A DNA stretch of 64,000 nucleotides. Origin: Roseicyclus marinus (GTDB lineage Bacteria > Pseudomonadota > Alphaproteobacteria > Rhodobacterales > Rhodobacteraceae). The notes beneath the pieces are model-generated. The model saw only the letters and a list, made by a program, of their open reading frames with translations. It had not been told where the DNA came from and did not search any database. Both the position numbers and the translations under genes were made by a program. The DNA lies in assembly GCF_030163795.1 (NCBI RefSeq), contig NZ_JASJOF010000002.1:186001-250000 (forward strand), given 5' to 3'. Positions 24,912-35,198 of the stretch are shown piece after piece. Positions within the stretch are counted from its first letter, which is position 1, and every line of letters starts with the position of its first letter.

Positions 24912-26204
24912 ATGACCGACGCACCAACCTACGGGTTCGACACGCTGCAGATCCACGCGGGCGCGCGGCCCGACCCGGCGACGGGGGCACGGCAGACGCC
25001 CATCTACCAGACCACGGCCTATGTGTTCCGCGATGCCGAACATGCCGCGGCTCTCTTCAACCTGCAGGAAGTGGGCTACATCTATTCGCGGCTGACGAAC
25101 CCCACTGTCGCCGTGTTGCAGGAGCGGATCGCGACGCTGGAAGGCGGCGTGGGCGCGGTCTGCTGTTCCTCGGGCCATGCGGCGCAGATCATGGCGCTGT
25201 TCCCGCTGATGGCGCCGGGGCGCAACATCGTCGCCTCGACACGGCTTTACGGCGGCACGGTCACGCAGTTCAGCCAGACGATCAAGCGCTTCGGCTGGTC
25301 GGCGAAATTCGTCGATTTCGATGATCTGGAGGCGGTGAAGGCGGCCATCGACGGCGACACGCGGGCGGTGTTTTGCGAGGCGATCGCCAATCCGGGCGGC
25401 TATATCACCGATCTGCGGGCCATTGCGGATGTGGCCGATGCGGCGGGCCTGCCGCTGATCGTCGACAACACGACGGCCACGCCCTACCTGTGCCGCCCGA
25501 TCGAGCATGGCGCGACGCTGGTCGTGCATTCGACGACCAAGTACCTGACCGGCAACGGCACGGTCACGGGCGGGGCCATCGTCGATTCGGGGAAATTCGA
25601 CTGGTCGGCGAGCGACAAGTTCCCCTCGCTGTCGGCGCCCGAGCCCGCCTATCACGGGTTGAAGTTCCACGAGACCTTCGGCCCCTTGGCCTACACGTTC
25701 CACGGGATCGCCATCGGGTTGCGCGACCTTGGCATGACGATGAACCCGCAGGCCGCGCATTACACGCTGATGGGGATCGAGACGCTGTCGCTCAGGATGC
25801 AGCGCCATGTCGAGAATGCGGTGACGATCGCGAAATGGCTGGAGGCAGATCCGCGGGTCGATTTCGTGACCTATGCCGGGCTGCCGTCCTCGCCCTATTT
25901 CGAGCGGGCCAAGAGCGTTTGCCCCAAGGGGGCGGGGGCGCTGTTCACCTTCGGGCTGAAGGGCGGCTATGAGGCCTGCGTGAAGCTGGTCGATTCGCTC
26001 CAGATCTTCAGCCATGTCGCCAACCTTGGCGATACGCGCAGCCTGATCATTCATTCGGCCTCGACCACGCACCGGCAGCTGACGCCGGAGCAGCAGGTTG
26101 CGGCAGGCGCTGCGCCCAACGTGGTGCGCCTGTCGATCGGGATCGAGGATCCGGCAGACCTGATTGCCGATCTGGATCAGGCGCTGGCCAAGGCCGTCGG
26201 CTGA
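24912..26204 (+). CDS. O-acetylhomoserine sulfhydrylase family protein (MetY-like)
   Basis: 430 residues from the ATG at 24912 (GAGGGAGAG upstream). PLP-dependent Cys/Met metabolism enzyme that would make homocysteine from O-acetylhomoserine and sulfide. The PLP lysine is K210 in VVHSTTKYLTGNGT. YGFDTLQIHAGARPDPATGA, YIYSRLTNPTVAVLQERIA and IFSHVANLGDTRSLIIHSAS are family hallmarks. The length fits MetY rather than the shorter MetB/MetC. A MetX-like gene lies 26 kb away, not adjacent. Confidence 0.9.
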   Translation: MTDAPTYGFDTLQIHAGARPDPATGARQTPIYQTTAYVFRDAEHAAALFNLQEVGYIYSRLTNPTVAVLQERIATLEGGVGAVCCSSGHAAQIMALFPLMAPGRNIVASTRLYGGTVTQFSQTIKRFGWSAKFVDFDDLEAVKAAIDGDTRAVFCEAIANPGGYITDLRAIADVADAAGLPLIVDNTTATPYLCRPIEHGATLVVHSTTKYLTGNGTVTGGAIVDSGKFDWSASDKFPSLSAPEPAYHGLKFHETFGPLAYTFHGIAIGLRDLGMTMNPQAAHYTLMGIETLSLRMQRHVENAVTIAKWLEADPRVDFVTYAGLPSSPYFERAKSVCPKGAGALFTFGLKGGYEACVKLVDSLQIFSHVANLGDTRSLIIHSASTTHRQLTPEQQVAAGAAPNVVRLSIGIEDPADLIADLDQALAKAVG

Positions 26205-26225
26205 CGAGGGCGTGCCGGAGGCAGG

Positions 26226-26253
26226 GGGGCGCGGCTTTTCGCGCCCCTTTTTT
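26226..26253 (+). terminator. Intrinsic terminator after the MetY-like gene
   Basis: GGGGCGCG (26226-26233) and CGCGCCCC (26240-26247) with a GCTTTT loop, followed by six T. A classical rho-independent terminator 22 bp after the stop codon. Confidence 0.88.
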
Positions 26254-26404
26254 CTGGCGCCGTTTGGACATAGACTGATTTCCGCCGATACCGGACGCAC
26301 CCTGCGGGCAAGTGTTTTCCCCGCGCGTCTTGTCATGTAGACCGGCGTGACGAAAAGGGGCGACGCGCACGGCGCGCCCCGATGGCTAGGACCCGAGGTC
26401 GGAT

Positions 26405-29400
26405 GTGACAGTCGAATTCGCGCTTTTCCTGTCGCCGGAAGGCATCGCGCTGGCGCATCGCCAGCAGGCCGGCCATTGGGCACTGGTGGCGGAGGCCCGC
26501 CCCGAGGGCGATGACCTTGGCGCGGCCATGGCCGAATTGCGCGGGGCGGCGGAGGCACGGGGCGGCGGCGATGCGCCTGTCGTGCTGGTTCTGCCCGATG
26601 ACCAAGTTCTTTACACCTCGTTCATGGCCCCGACCCATGACGCCGAGCTTGTGGCGGCGCGGATCACCGAAGCGCTGGACGGTCTGACGCCCTATGCGGT
26701 CGAGGATCTGGTCCATGACTGGCGCGCGGTCGAGGAGGACCGGGTGAAGGTCGCCGTCGTGGCGCGCGAAACACTGGACGAAGCCCGAGATTTCGCGCTG
26801 TCGCATGGCTTTACCACGGCGGGCTTTGCCGCGATGCCGCCGGCCGAGCGTTTCCCCGCGATGCCCGTCTTTGGAGACAGCGCGGCGGCACTAGGGATGG
26901 ATCCGGGCGGGATGGCCTTTGGATCGGACGATTGGACGCCACCCGAATCGTCGCCCGAGGTGGAGGCGGAGACACCCGAGGCGGAAGCCCGCGATGACGC
27001 GGAGGCAGAGGGTGAGGCCGAGGCGGCGTCGACATCCGGTCCGGAGACCGCGCCCGAGGCGGGTGCTGGCCCGGATGCGGAAGCAGACGCGGATGCCGGG
27101 GCCAAGGCGGCCGATAGCACGCCGGATGATGCGGCGGCGGATGCTGGAGAGGCGGCGGCCAAGGCCAAAGCCGAAGTCGCGCCCGAGGTCCCCGCCGAAG
27201 ATGCGGCGCTGGGTGAGACGGGGCCGCGCGATGCCGAGGGTCGTGATGCGCCCGACGCAGCCGATCTGGCGGAAGCGGCGAAAGAGGCCGGCGAACCCGA
27301 GGCGGGAGCGGACGCAGCCGCAGAGCAGGACGCGCGCCCCGTGGCGCAGGCGGCCGAACCCGAAGCCGATGTGGCCGCAGAGGCCAAACCCGATGCCGCA
27401 CCCCTGGCGGAAGAGGTGGCGGCGGAACCTGCCCCGGAGGTGAAGGCCGCCGATCCCACACCGACCGACGAGGGTGTGGAGGAGACGCCCGATCCGATCG
27501 TGGATCCGACACTGAACCAGCCGATCACGCCCCTTGCGGCGGAGCCTGACCTGCCCCTGCCCGATGCTGCGGATGAACCAACCCCGGAGTCGGAGCGGGA
27601 CGCCGCGCCGGAACAAGATCCCGAGCCCCTGCCGCAGCCCAAGGCCGCGAAAGAAACCGCCCCGGCCGATAGCCCAGAGGGTAAGGCCGCGCGCGGCAAG
27701 GGCGAGGGCCGGATGCAGCGCCCGTTGAGCGCCGAGCGCCCCGATGGGGCCGCCGCCCGGCCCGCAGCAGGCCCCAGCCTGTCCACCGCGCCTGAAGGCG
27801 CTGCTGAGACGGGCGAGGACGGGTCGGAGGGCGGCAGCGGTCCCGTGCTGGGCTTTGCGGCCCGTCGGGGCAAGGTGCCAAAGCCCGATGCGGGCGCTGG
27901 CGATCTGTTGTCCGGGCGACCCTCGCGGCTTGGTTTTGGCAGCGCGGGCACTGGCACGGGCACGGGCACGACCCCGCCTGTCCTGCATCCCGATGCGACG
28001 GTAGGCCCTGCGACGCCTGCCCCGGTGCGGCCCGGTCACCGTCTGGCCGCGCAACTGGCGCGGGTGAGGGACGCAAGCAAGCTGTCGGGCCAATCCGGCG
28101 CGGTGCAGGCGTCAGATGCGGCCTTTACCCCTGCCCCTGCATCGCGCGCGACCGCTGCACCGGCTGCACCGGTCGACGCGGCGGCGCCTGCCGCGGCCCC
28201 GGCGAAACGGGGCACCCCGATCTCGGCGCGGCTGGGCCTGTCCCGTCGCCGTCAGGCCGAGACCGACACGACACAGACGCCGACGCACACGCCGACACCC
28301 GGAGGCGACAGCGCCGCAGCCTTTTCCAGCGGGCTTTTGGCGCGCAAGCCGGTGGACAGCGCCGGACCGTCCTTCAAGACCGGCCTGATCCTGACGGTGA
28401 TCTTGCTGGTGCTTCTGGCGTTGATTGCGATCTGGTCGGCCTTGTTCCTGCCTGACAGCCCAATTGCCCGGCTATTGGGCGGCGGGAACGAGCGCGAGGA
28501 TGTCGTGCTGGTGGACCCGCCGCGCGACACCCTTGCACCGCCGATGGCAATCACCGCGCCCCCGGCGATGGGTGCGCTGGATACGGGCACAGCCCTCCCC
28601 GAAGACGCGGCGGAGACCTTGGCGCAGGCAGCAGAGGTTTTGCCCGAAGCGGTCCCCGCCGACACGGAAACCGGCACCTTGGAGACTGCCGCGCTGGAGG
28701 CCCCCTTGGCCGAGGGTGTCGTCGATGCGGGGCCGGACGCGCCATCGGTGCCAGTCCTGCCCGATATCGACGCCGATCTGGACCTGCCCCCCCTGCCGCC
28801 CCTGCCCGAGGATATGCTGCCTTCGGTCGAGGAAACGGAGCGGATCTATGCCGAGGACGGGATCTGGCCCCGGACGCCCGACCGCCCCACGCTTGGCAGT
28901 CTGAGTACGTCGAACGAGATCTACGTCGCCTCGATCGACCCGGAAGTGCCGGTGACCGATGCGATCGCGTTGGCGGATCCGGCGCTGGATCCGGGGGAAA
29001 TCCTGCGCCGTGTGCCGCCACCGCCGCCTTTCGGCGTCACGCCGGATCGAGATGCCAGCGGCCTTGTCACACCAACGCCCGAAGGCGTTCTGACCCCCGA
29101 GGGGGCTTTTGTCATTCTGGGCCGCCCCGCGGTCGATGCCATCCCGCGCCCGCGCGAGATCGTATTCGAGACCGTGCCGGACCTGCCGCAGATCGACGTA
29201 CAGGATGCGATCCTCGGAACGGTTCAGCCCACCCCGCGCCCCTCGGATCTGGACGAGACGCGGGAACGTCAGATCCTCGGTGGGTTCTCGGCCAGCGAAC
29301 TGGCGGCATTGCGCCCCGAGGCACGCCCGGTCTCGGCACAGGAAGCGGCGGCGCAGGCTTCGCTTTTCCCGCAAGGGGCGGACGGTGCGGCGGAGGTCGC

Positions 29401-29815
29401 GGAAACGACGCCAGAGGCAGCGCCTGCGGTCGTGGACGCAACAGCATTGGCGGTGGCAAGCTCGCGCCTGCCACGGGCGCGACCGGGCAATATCGAAGAG
29501 ATGGTGGCGGCTGCCGTCGTCGCCGCCCCTGCGGTGCCGCAAGAGGCCATCGCGCGGGCGCCCTCGATCCCGTCGAATGCCGATGTGACCCGCGCCGCGA
29601 CAGAGCGCAACGCGATCCGGCTGCGCGACATCAACCTGATCGGTGTGACCGGCACGCCCAACGACCGGCGCGCGCTGGTGCGCCTGCCCTCGGGACGGTT
29701 CGTTCGGGTGGCCGTGGGCGACCGGCTGGATGGCGGACGGGTGGCGGCGATCGGAGAAACCTCGCTGCAATATGTCCGCAACGGTCGGAACGTGACGCTG
29801 GAGATCCCGGGGTAA
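26405..29815 (+). CDS. Very large GspL/PilM-like and PilP-like envelope protein with acidic low-complexity linkers
   Basis: 1136 residues from a GTG at 26405 (a nearby ATG runs into a stop at once). Residues 1 to about 150 look like an actin-like GspL/PilM fold (VVLVLPDDQVLYTSF, VARETLDEARDFALSHGFT). About residues 175-430 are Ala/Glu/Asp/Pro-rich, then a Gly/Pro/Arg-rich stretch. A single transmembrane segment lies at about 660-683 (LILTVILLVLLALIAIWSAL). A periplasmic Pro/Asp-rich region follows, and the last 70 residues (DINLIGVTGTPNDRRALVRL, VGDRLDGGRVAAIGETSLQY) resemble PilP/GspC. No other secretion or pilus genes are nearby. Function unknown. Confidence 0.7.
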   Translation: MTVEFALFLSPEGIALAHRQQAGHWALVAEARPEGDDLGAAMAELRGAAEARGGGDAPVVLVLPDDQVLYTSFMAPTHDAELVAARITEALDGLTPYAVEDLVHDWRAVEEDRVKVAVVARETLDEARDFALSHGFTTAGFAAMPPAERFPAMPVFGDSAAALGMDPGGMAFGSDDWTPPESSPEVEAETPEAEARDDAEAEGEAEAASTSGPETAPEAGAGPDAEADADAGAKAADSTPDDAAADAGEAAAKAKAEVAPEVPAEDAALGETGPRDAEGRDAPDAADLAEAAKEAGEPEAGADAAAEQDARPVAQAAEPEADVAAEAKPDAAPLAEEVAAEPAPEVKAADPTPTDEGVEETPDPIVDPTLNQPITPLAAEPDLPLPDAADEPTPESERDAAPEQDPEPLPQPKAAKETAPADSPEGKAARGKGEGRMQRPLSAERPDGAAARPAAGPSLSTAPEGAAETGEDGSEGGSGPVLGFAARRGKVPKPDAGAGDLLSGRPSRLGFGSAGTGTGTGTTPPVLHPDATVGPATPAPVRPGHRLAAQLARVRDASKLSGQSGAVQASDAAFTPAPASRATAAPAAPVDAAAPAAAPAKRGTPISARLGLSRRRQAETDTTQTPTHTPTPGGDSAAAFSSGLLARKPVDSAGPSFKTGLILTVILLVLLALIAIWSALFLPDSPIARLLGGGNEREDVVLVDPPRDTLAPPMAITAPPAMGALDTGTALPEDAAETLAQAAEVLPEAVPADTETGTLETAALEAPLAEGVVDAGPDAPSVPVLPDIDADLDLPPLPPLPEDMLPSVEETERIYAEDGIWPRTPDRPTLGSLSTSNEIYVASIDPEVPVTDAIALADPALDPGEILRRVPPPPPFGVTPDRDASGLVTPTPEGVLTPEGAFVILGRPAVDAIPRPREIVFETVPDLPQIDVQDAILGTVQPTPRPSDLDETRERQILGGFSASELAALRPEARPVSAQEAAAQASLFPQGADGAAEVAETTPEAAPAVVDATALAVASSRLPRARPGNIEEMVAAAVVAAPAVPQEAIARAPSIPSNADVTRAATERNAIRLRDINLIGVTGTPNDRRALVRLPSGRFVRVAVGDRLDGGRVAAIGETSLQYVRNGRNVTLEIPG

Positions 29816-29949
29816 GGCCAACTGCGTCGGCGAGTCTTGTGTCGCTCCGCGCAGCCTGACGATCCGGGCCGCGCAGGCGGCCGCGAAGAGCGGTGGCGCG
29901 TCTGAAGGCGCAGGCTAGAGAGCCGTCAGCGGCACTCGGCAGGCCAAGA

Positions 29950-31356
29950 TCACAGCAGGAGCACGACCGCCAACCCGAGGAAGGCGAAAAAGCCCACCAC
30001 ATCCGTTACGGTCGTAACGAAGGCCCCGGACGCCAGCGCCGGATCGATGTTGAGCCGGTCGAGCGCCACGGGGATCAAGATGCCCGCAAGCCCCGCCACC
30101 AGCAGGTTGATGACCATCGCACTGGCGATCACCACGCCCAACATCGGGCTGCCGAACCAAAACAGTCCGATCACCCCCATGACCACGGCGAAGACTGCGC
30201 CGTTGATCAGGCCCACGGCCGCCTCGCGCATAACCACGCGCATCAGGTTGGACCGTGTTAGGTCGCGCGTCGCGATGGCGCGCACCGCGACGGTCAGGGA
30301 TTGCGTCCCCGCATTGCCGCCCATGGAGGCGACGATGGGCATCAGAACCGCCAGCGCCACGATCTGGGTGATCGCCGCCTCGAATTGCGAAATCACGAGA
30401 GAGGCGAGGATCGCCGTGATCAGGTTCACGAAGAGCCACGGAAAGCGCTGCCGCGTCGTTTCGATCACGCGATCCGAGAGGCTCGATTCCTCGCCCACGC
30501 CCGCGAGTTTCAGAAGATCCTCCTCGGCCGCTTCATCCAGCACGATCATCGCGTCGTCGATGGTGATGACACCGACCAGCCGCCCATCCTCGTCCACCAC
30601 GGGGGCGGAAATCAGGTGGTACTGGTTGAAGGCATAGGCCACGTCATCCTCGTGCTGGGTCGCGGGGATGGCGCGGAAACTGTCCTCCGTGATCTCGCGC
30701 AGTTCCGTCTTGCGCCCGGAGGACAGGAGCCGCCCGAGCGTGACATAGCCCGTGGGCTTCATGCGCGGATCGGTCAGGATCACGTGGTAGAATTGTTCGG
30801 GCAGGTCGCGCTTGTGGGCGCGCAGGTGGTCGATCATCTCGCCCACGGTCCAATGCTCGGGCGCATGGACCACCTCGCGCTGCATCAGGCGGCCGGCGGT
30901 TTCCTCGGGGTAGGCGAGCGCGCGTTCGACGGCGACCCGGTCGGCGGGTTCGAGCGCGTCGAGGATCTGCTCGATCTGGTCATCCTCGAGATCTTCGACG
31001 AGGTCGACCACATCATCCGAATCAAGCTCGCGCACGGCATCGGCCAGAACCTGTTCCGGCAGCAGGCCGATGACCTCTTCGCGCAGACCCCAATCAAGCT
31101 CGGACAGGACCTCGCCGTCGATCCCCTTGGACCAGAGCGCGAGCCAGGCCGCGCGTTCCCCGTCCGAGACCTGTTCCAGAAGGTCGGCGATATCGGCGGC
31201 ATGGAGCGGTTCCATCAGCGCATCGATGGCCGCGACATCGCCGGTAGCCACCAGCGCCTTCAGCTGTCCGCGCAGTCCTTCGTCGAGCGCATAGGCATCG
31301 CGGCCCTCGTCGGCCTCCCGATCGCGCAGGATCGTCTCGTCGTCCTGGTCCGCCAT
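29950..31356 (-). CDS. mgtE: Magnesium transporter MgtE
   Basis: 468 residues. The N-terminal helical domain (LLEQVSDGERAAWLALWSKG, DDVVDLVEDLEDDQIEQILD) and two CBS domains (YVTLGRLLSSG, ISAPVVDEDGRLVGVITIDD) are followed by five transmembrane helices with PIVASMGGNAGTQSLTVAVR, the conserved ion-pore motif. Cytoplasmic Mg2+ closes the channel through the N/CBS domains in characterised MgtE. Start ATG at 31356; divergent from the guanine deaminase gene. The 134-bp gap after the large envelope protein gene holds nothing I recognise. Confidence 0.95.
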   Translation of the reverse strand: MADQDDETILRDREADEGRDAYALDEGLRGQLKALVATGDVAAIDALMEPLHAADIADLLEQVSDGERAAWLALWSKGIDGEVLSELDWGLREEVIGLLPEQVLADAVRELDSDDVVDLVEDLEDDQIEQILDALEPADRVAVERALAYPEETAGRLMQREVVHAPEHWTVGEMIDHLRAHKRDLPEQFYHVILTDPRMKPTGYVTLGRLLSSGRKTELREITEDSFRAIPATQHEDDVAYAFNQYHLISAPVVDEDGRLVGVITIDDAMIVLDEAAEEDLLKLAGVGEESSLSDRVIETTRQRFPWLFVNLITAILASLVISQFEAAITQIVALAVLMPIVASMGGNAGTQSLTVAVRAIATRDLTRSNLMRVVMREAAVGLINGAVFAVVMGVIGLFWFGSPMLGVVIASAMVINLLVAGLAGILIPVALDRLNIDPALASGAFVTTVTDVVGFFAFLGLAVVLLL

Positions 31357-31465
31357 GCCTGCCCCCAATTCACTCGTGCCGCGTCGTCGGTTTGCCCCTA
31401 ACATAGGACGCGGGGGGCGGCTATCACCGGGGCGGGAATATCGACGTGAAAGAGGCAGGTGCGCC

Positions 31466-32752
31466 ATGCATGACAGGCTGATCCTGGGCCAGACGCTGGC
31501 CTTTGCGGGCGATCCGTTCCTGCTGGGCCCCGAGGCCGCGGACCACGAGCGGCGGGGCGCCATCCTGATCCGCGATGGCAAGATCGCGGCCATGGGCGAT
31601 GGCGCAGCGCTGCGCGCGGCGCATCCCGGGGCCGATGTCACAGATCATGGCGCGGGACTGATCCTGCCCGGTTTCGTCGATGCCCATGCCCATTACCCCC
31701 AGACCGCGATCATCGCGAGTTGGGGCAAGCGGCTGATCGATTGGCTGAACAGCTATACCTTTCCCGAAGAGGCGCGGTTTTCCGATCCGGCCTATGCGGC
31801 GGAGGTGGCGGGCCGATACCTGGACCTGATCCTTGCCCATGGCACGACGACGGTCGCCAGCTACGGCACGATCCATCCCCAAAGCGTGGAGGCTTTTTTC
31901 GAAGCTTCGCAAGCGCGGGGAATGCGGGCGCTGGCGGGCAAGACCTGCATGGATCGCGACACGGCCCCCGCCTATCTGCGCGACACGGCGCAATCGGCCT
32001 ATGACGATACGGCGGCTTTGATCGCACGCTGGCACGGGGTGGACCGGCTGTCCTACATCATCACGCCGCGGTTTTCGCCCACCTCGACACCCGAACAGCT
32101 GGAGGCGCTGGGGGCGCTTTGGGCGGCGCATCCCGATTGCCTGATGCAGACGCATTTGAGCGAACAGACCGACGAGATCGCCTGGGTGAAATCGCTTTAC
32201 CCGCAGGCGCGCGATTACCTCGACACCTACGAGGCGCATGGGCTTTTGCGGCCGAACGGACTTTACGGCCATGCGATCCATCTGGAGCCGCGCGAGATCG
32301 ACCGGCTGGCCGAGGTGGGCGCGGCGGTGGTGCATTGTCCGACCTCCAACACCTTCATCGGATCGGGGCTCTTCGACATGGGGCTGCGCGCGCGGATGCG
32401 GGTGGGGCTGGCCACGGATACGGGCGGTGGATCCTCCTTTTCCATGCTGCGCACGATGGCCGCAGCCTACGAGATCGCGCAGTTGCGCGGGCAGGCGCTG
32501 CACCCGTCCGAATTGTTATGGCTGGCGACCGGCGGCTCGGCGGAAGCCTTGCGGCTGGGGGACCGGATCGGGCGGCTGGCCTTGGGGCGCGAGGCGGATC
32601 TGGTGGTGCTCGACCTTGGCTCCACCCCCGGCATCGCGCAGGCCGCGGCGCGGGCGGAGGATATCTGGCAGGCGGTCTTTCCCACGATCATGATGGGCGA
32701 TGACCGCGCAATCGCGCAGGTTTATGTCGCGGGACGGGCGGTCAAGGGCTGA
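31466..32752 (+). CDS. guaD: Guanine deaminase
   Basis: 428 residues. Amidohydrolase that deaminates guanine to xanthine. Metal and active-site motifs: FVDAHAHYPQ (two His), QTHLSEQTDEI (His), YGHAIHLE (His) and ATDTGGGSSFSMLRTM (Asp). The NSYTFPEEARF segment after the first motif is characteristic of GuaD rather than of chlorohydrolases. Start ATG at 31466 with AGAGGCAGG upstream. Purine catabolism genes are not adjacent; the pyrimidine locus is 11 kb away. Confidence 0.92.
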   Translation: MHDRLILGQTLAFAGDPFLLGPEAADHERRGAILIRDGKIAAMGDGAALRAAHPGADVTDHGAGLILPGFVDAHAHYPQTAIIASWGKRLIDWLNSYTFPEEARFSDPAYAAEVAGRYLDLILAHGTTTVASYGTIHPQSVEAFFEASQARGMRALAGKTCMDRDTAPAYLRDTAQSAYDDTAALIARWHGVDRLSYIITPRFSPTSTPEQLEALGALWAAHPDCLMQTHLSEQTDEIAWVKSLYPQARDYLDTYEAHGLLRPNGLYGHAIHLEPREIDRLAEVGAAVVHCPTSNTFIGSGLFDMGLRARMRVGLATDTGGGSSFSMLRTMAAAYEIAQLRGQALHPSELLWLATGGSAEALRLGDRIGRLALGREADLVVLDLGSTPGIAQAAARAEDIWQAVFPTIMMGDDRAIAQVYVAGRAVKG

Positions 32753-32757
32753 AGCCC

Positions 32758-32786
32758 GCTTCTCTGCTTCCCGAATATCCCGAGCG
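32758..32786 (-). repeat. Possible intergenic repeat copy D (weak)
   Basis: On the minus strand GCTCGGGATATTCGGGAAGC followed by AGAGAAGC. It matches the common core as GATATT-CGGGAAG-nAGAAG and sits between the convergent guaD and glmM genes, like copy B. It lacks an obvious adjoining hairpin. Confidence 0.35.
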
Positions 32787-32804
32787 CTCCCGTTGGGTCG
32801 GCGT

Positions 32805-34148
32805 TCAGACAGCCGCCTCGACCGCGCCGACGATCTCTTCGACCACGGCGACCATCAGGGCCTCGTCCTCGGCCTCGGCCATGACGCGGATGAGCGGCTC
32901 GGTCCCCGATTTGCGGATCAGGAGACGCCCCTGCCCGTTCAACCTCGCCTCGCCCGCGGCGATGGCGGCCTGCACGGTGGGTGCGTCGAGCGGGGTCTGA
33001 CCGGCGGCGAAGCGCACGTTGCGCAGAAGCTGCGGCACGGTTTCGAAACTGCGCGACAGCGCGCTGGCGGGCTGGCCCGTGCGCACCATCTCGGCCAGGA
33101 ACTGGAGGCCCGCGATCAGCCCGTCGCCCGTGGTCGCGTAATCGGTCATCACGATATGGCCCGATTGCTCACCGCCGAGGTTCAGGCCATGGGCGCGCAT
33201 CGCCTCGACCACGTAGCGGTCGCCCACGGGGGTGCGATGAAGGCGCAAGCCGCGCGCATCGAGGAACCGTTCGAGGCCGAGGTTCGACATGACGGTGGCG
33301 GCCAGCGTCTGCCCCTTGAGGCGCCCCTCCGCCGCCCAGCGCTGCGCGAAAAGCGCCATGATCTGGTCGCCATCGGCAACCTTCCCCGTCTCGTCGAGCA
33401 AGATCACGCGGTCGGCGTCGCCATCAAGGCAGATGCCCACATCGGCCCCGGTCTCGCGGATCTTGGCCGCCGCCGCTTCGGGCGCGGTCGAACCGACGCC
33501 TGCGTTGATGTTGCGCCCGTCAGGGGTGACGCCGATGGCGATCACCTCGGCCCCCAATTCCCACAAAACCTCGGGGGCGGCGCGATAGGCCGCGCCATTG
33601 GCGCAATCGATCACGACCTTGAGCCCGTCGAGCGTGAGGCCCTGCGGAAAGGTCCCCTTGACGCGTTCGACATAGCGGAAGCGGCCATCGTCGATCCGCT
33701 TGGCGCGGCCGATGTTCTGGGCTTGAGCGGGCTGGATTTCGGCTTCGACCAGCGCCTCGATCTCCATCTCGGCCTCGTCCGAGAGCTTGAAGCCGTCGGG
33801 GCCGAAGAACTTGATCCCGTTGTCTTCGGCCGGGTTGTGGCTGGCCGAGATCATCACGCCCACATCGGCGCGCATCGAGGGCGTCAGAAGCCCCACGGCG
33901 GGCGTCGGCACCGGGCCGAGCAAGAGCACGTTCATGCCCGTCGAGGTGAAGCCCGCGGTCAGTGCGTTTTCGAGCATGTAGCCCGACAGGCGCGTGTCCT
34001 TGCCGATCACGACGCGATGGGCCCGGCTTCCGTCGCGGCGGAAATAGCGCCCGGCGGCCGCGCCGAGGCGCAGCGCCATCTCGGCGGTCATCGGATAGGA
34101 ATTGGCGCGCCCGCGGACGCCGTCTGTGCCGAACAGCTTGCGTGTCAT
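32805..34148 (-). CDS. glmM: Phosphoglucosamine mutase
   Basis: 447 residues, the usual size. Converts glucosamine-6-phosphate to glucosamine-1-phosphate for peptidoglycan and lipopolysaccharide precursors. N-terminus [14 protein letters not shown]; phosphoserine S103 in [12 protein letters not shown]; metal loop DGDADR; C-terminal [15 protein letters not shown] phosphate-binding motif. It starts 18 bp after folP ends, so the two are probably cotranscribed, as often in Proteobacteria. Confidence 0.97.
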   Translation of the reverse strand: MTRKLFGTDGVRGRANSYPMTAEMALRLGAAAGRYFRRDGSRAHRVVIGKDTRLSGYMLENALTAGFTSTGMNVLLLGPVPTPAVGLLTPSMRADVGVMISASHNPAEDNGIKFFGPDGFKLSDEAEMEIEALVEAEIQPAQAQNIGRAKRIDDGRFRYVERVKGTFPQGLTLDGLKVVIDCANGAAYRAAPEVLWELGAEVIAIGVTPDGRNINAGVGSTAPEAAAAKIRETGADVGICLDGDADRVILLDETGKVADGDQIMALFAQRWAAEGRLKGQTLAATVMSNLGLERFLDARGLRLHRTPVGDRYVVEAMRAHGLNLGGEQSGHIVMTDYATTGDGLIAGLQFLAEMVRTGQPASALSRSFETVPQLLRNVRFAAGQTPLDAPTVQAAIAAGEARLNGQGRLLIRKSGTEPLIRVMAEAEDEALMVAVVEEIVGAVEAAV

Positions 34149-34166
34149 TTCTGCCCTCGTCCTTTT

Positions 34167-35198
34167 TTATGGCCCCGTGGGGCCTGCCGCGGCGAGCGCC
34201 TGCCAGAGCGCCAGCGCCTGCCGGTGCTGTTCCATATCATGAACGCGCAGCATCTGCATGCCCTGCGCGATCCCCCACAGGCCGATTGCCGCCGATCCGG
34301 GCGCGCGGGCGGCGGCCTCGGGCACGCCCGCGATGGTGCCGATCATGCCCTTGCGCGACACGCCCAGCAAAACGCCGCAGCCCAGCCCGTGAAACAGGCT
34401 GAGCCGGCGCAGGAGGGCAAGGTTCTGGTCCAGCGTCTTGCCGAAGCCGATGCCGGGGTCGACCATGATGCGCGCACGCGGCAGGCCCGCCGCTTCGGCC
34501 TGCGCGACGCATTGGGCCAGCGCGTCATAGACATCAAGGAGCACGTCGCCATAGGCCTCGGCGGCAAGCCCCTGCATGGTTTCGGGCGTGCCGATGGAAT
34601 GCATCACGATCAGCCCCGCGCCCGCAGCGGCGGTCACACCGGCCAGATCGGGATCGTGGCGCAGGCCCGAGACATCGTTGACGATGCCCACCCCCGCCGC
34701 GAGCCCTGCGCGGGCGACGGCCGATTTGCGGGTGTCGAGGCTGAGGGGCAAAGGGAAAGCGCGCGCGGCCAAGGCTTCGATCACCGGGGCGACGCGGGCG
34801 ATTTCCTCGGCCACGGGCAGGTCGGGCGCGCCCGGGCGCGTGGATTCGCCGCCGATGTCGATCAGGTCCGCGCCTTGGGCGCGCATCGCCTCGGCCCTGG
34901 CCAAGGCATCTTCGGTCGCGGCGTGGCGGCCGCCGTCCGAGAAACTGTCGGGCGTGACATTGAGGATGCCCATCAGGCGCGGGCGGTCCAGCGTCAGCCC
35001 GCCAAAGGGCGCGCGAGGCGCGAGGAACGGGGCCAGCGCCTCGGGCGCGACATCGGCGGCGGGCACGATGCGGGGCGCGGCGTGGCGCGACAGCACCTCG
35101 ACATGGGTGAATCTCACCCAGCCCCCGGCAAGGGTCAGGGCGGCATCCGTCCGGGCCGGGTCGGTCAGGGGGATCGGGCGCAGGTATTCCGTGGTCAT
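34167..35198 (-). CDS. folP: Dihydropteroate synthase
   Basis: 343 residues, about 60 longer at the N-terminus than the E. coli enzyme. Condenses p-aminobenzoate with the pterin pyrophosphate in folate synthesis; target of sulfonamides. Motifs: LMGILNVTPDSFSDGG, DLIDIGGESTRPGA, DTRKSAVARAGLAAGVGIVN, MVDPGIGFGKTLDQNLALLR and LLGVSRKGMIG. The N-terminal extension has no domain I recognise. Operon with glmM. Confidence 0.95.
   Translation of the reverse strand: MTTEYLRPIPLTDPARTDAALTLAGGWVRFTHVEVLSRHAAPRIVPAADVAPEALAPFLAPRAPFGGLTLDRPRLMGILNVTPDSFSDGGRHAATEDALARAEAMRAQGADLIDIGGESTRPGAPDLPVAEEIARVAPVIEALAARAFPLPLSLDTRKSAVARAGLAAGVGIVNDVSGLRHDPDLAGVTAAAGAGLIVMHSIGTPETMQGLAAEAYGDVLLDVYDALAQCVAQAEAAGLPRARIMVDPGIGFGKTLDQNLALLRRLSLFHGLGCGVLLGVSRKGMIGTIAGVPEAAARAPGSAAIGLWGIAQGMQMLRVHDMEQHRQALALWQALAAAGPTGP

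Noticed and set aside
26940-27700. Translation initiation factor IF-2-like domain in the large envelope protein
   Set aside because: The Ala/Glu/Pro-rich stretch resembles IF-2 linkers in composition only; no GTPase motifs follow.
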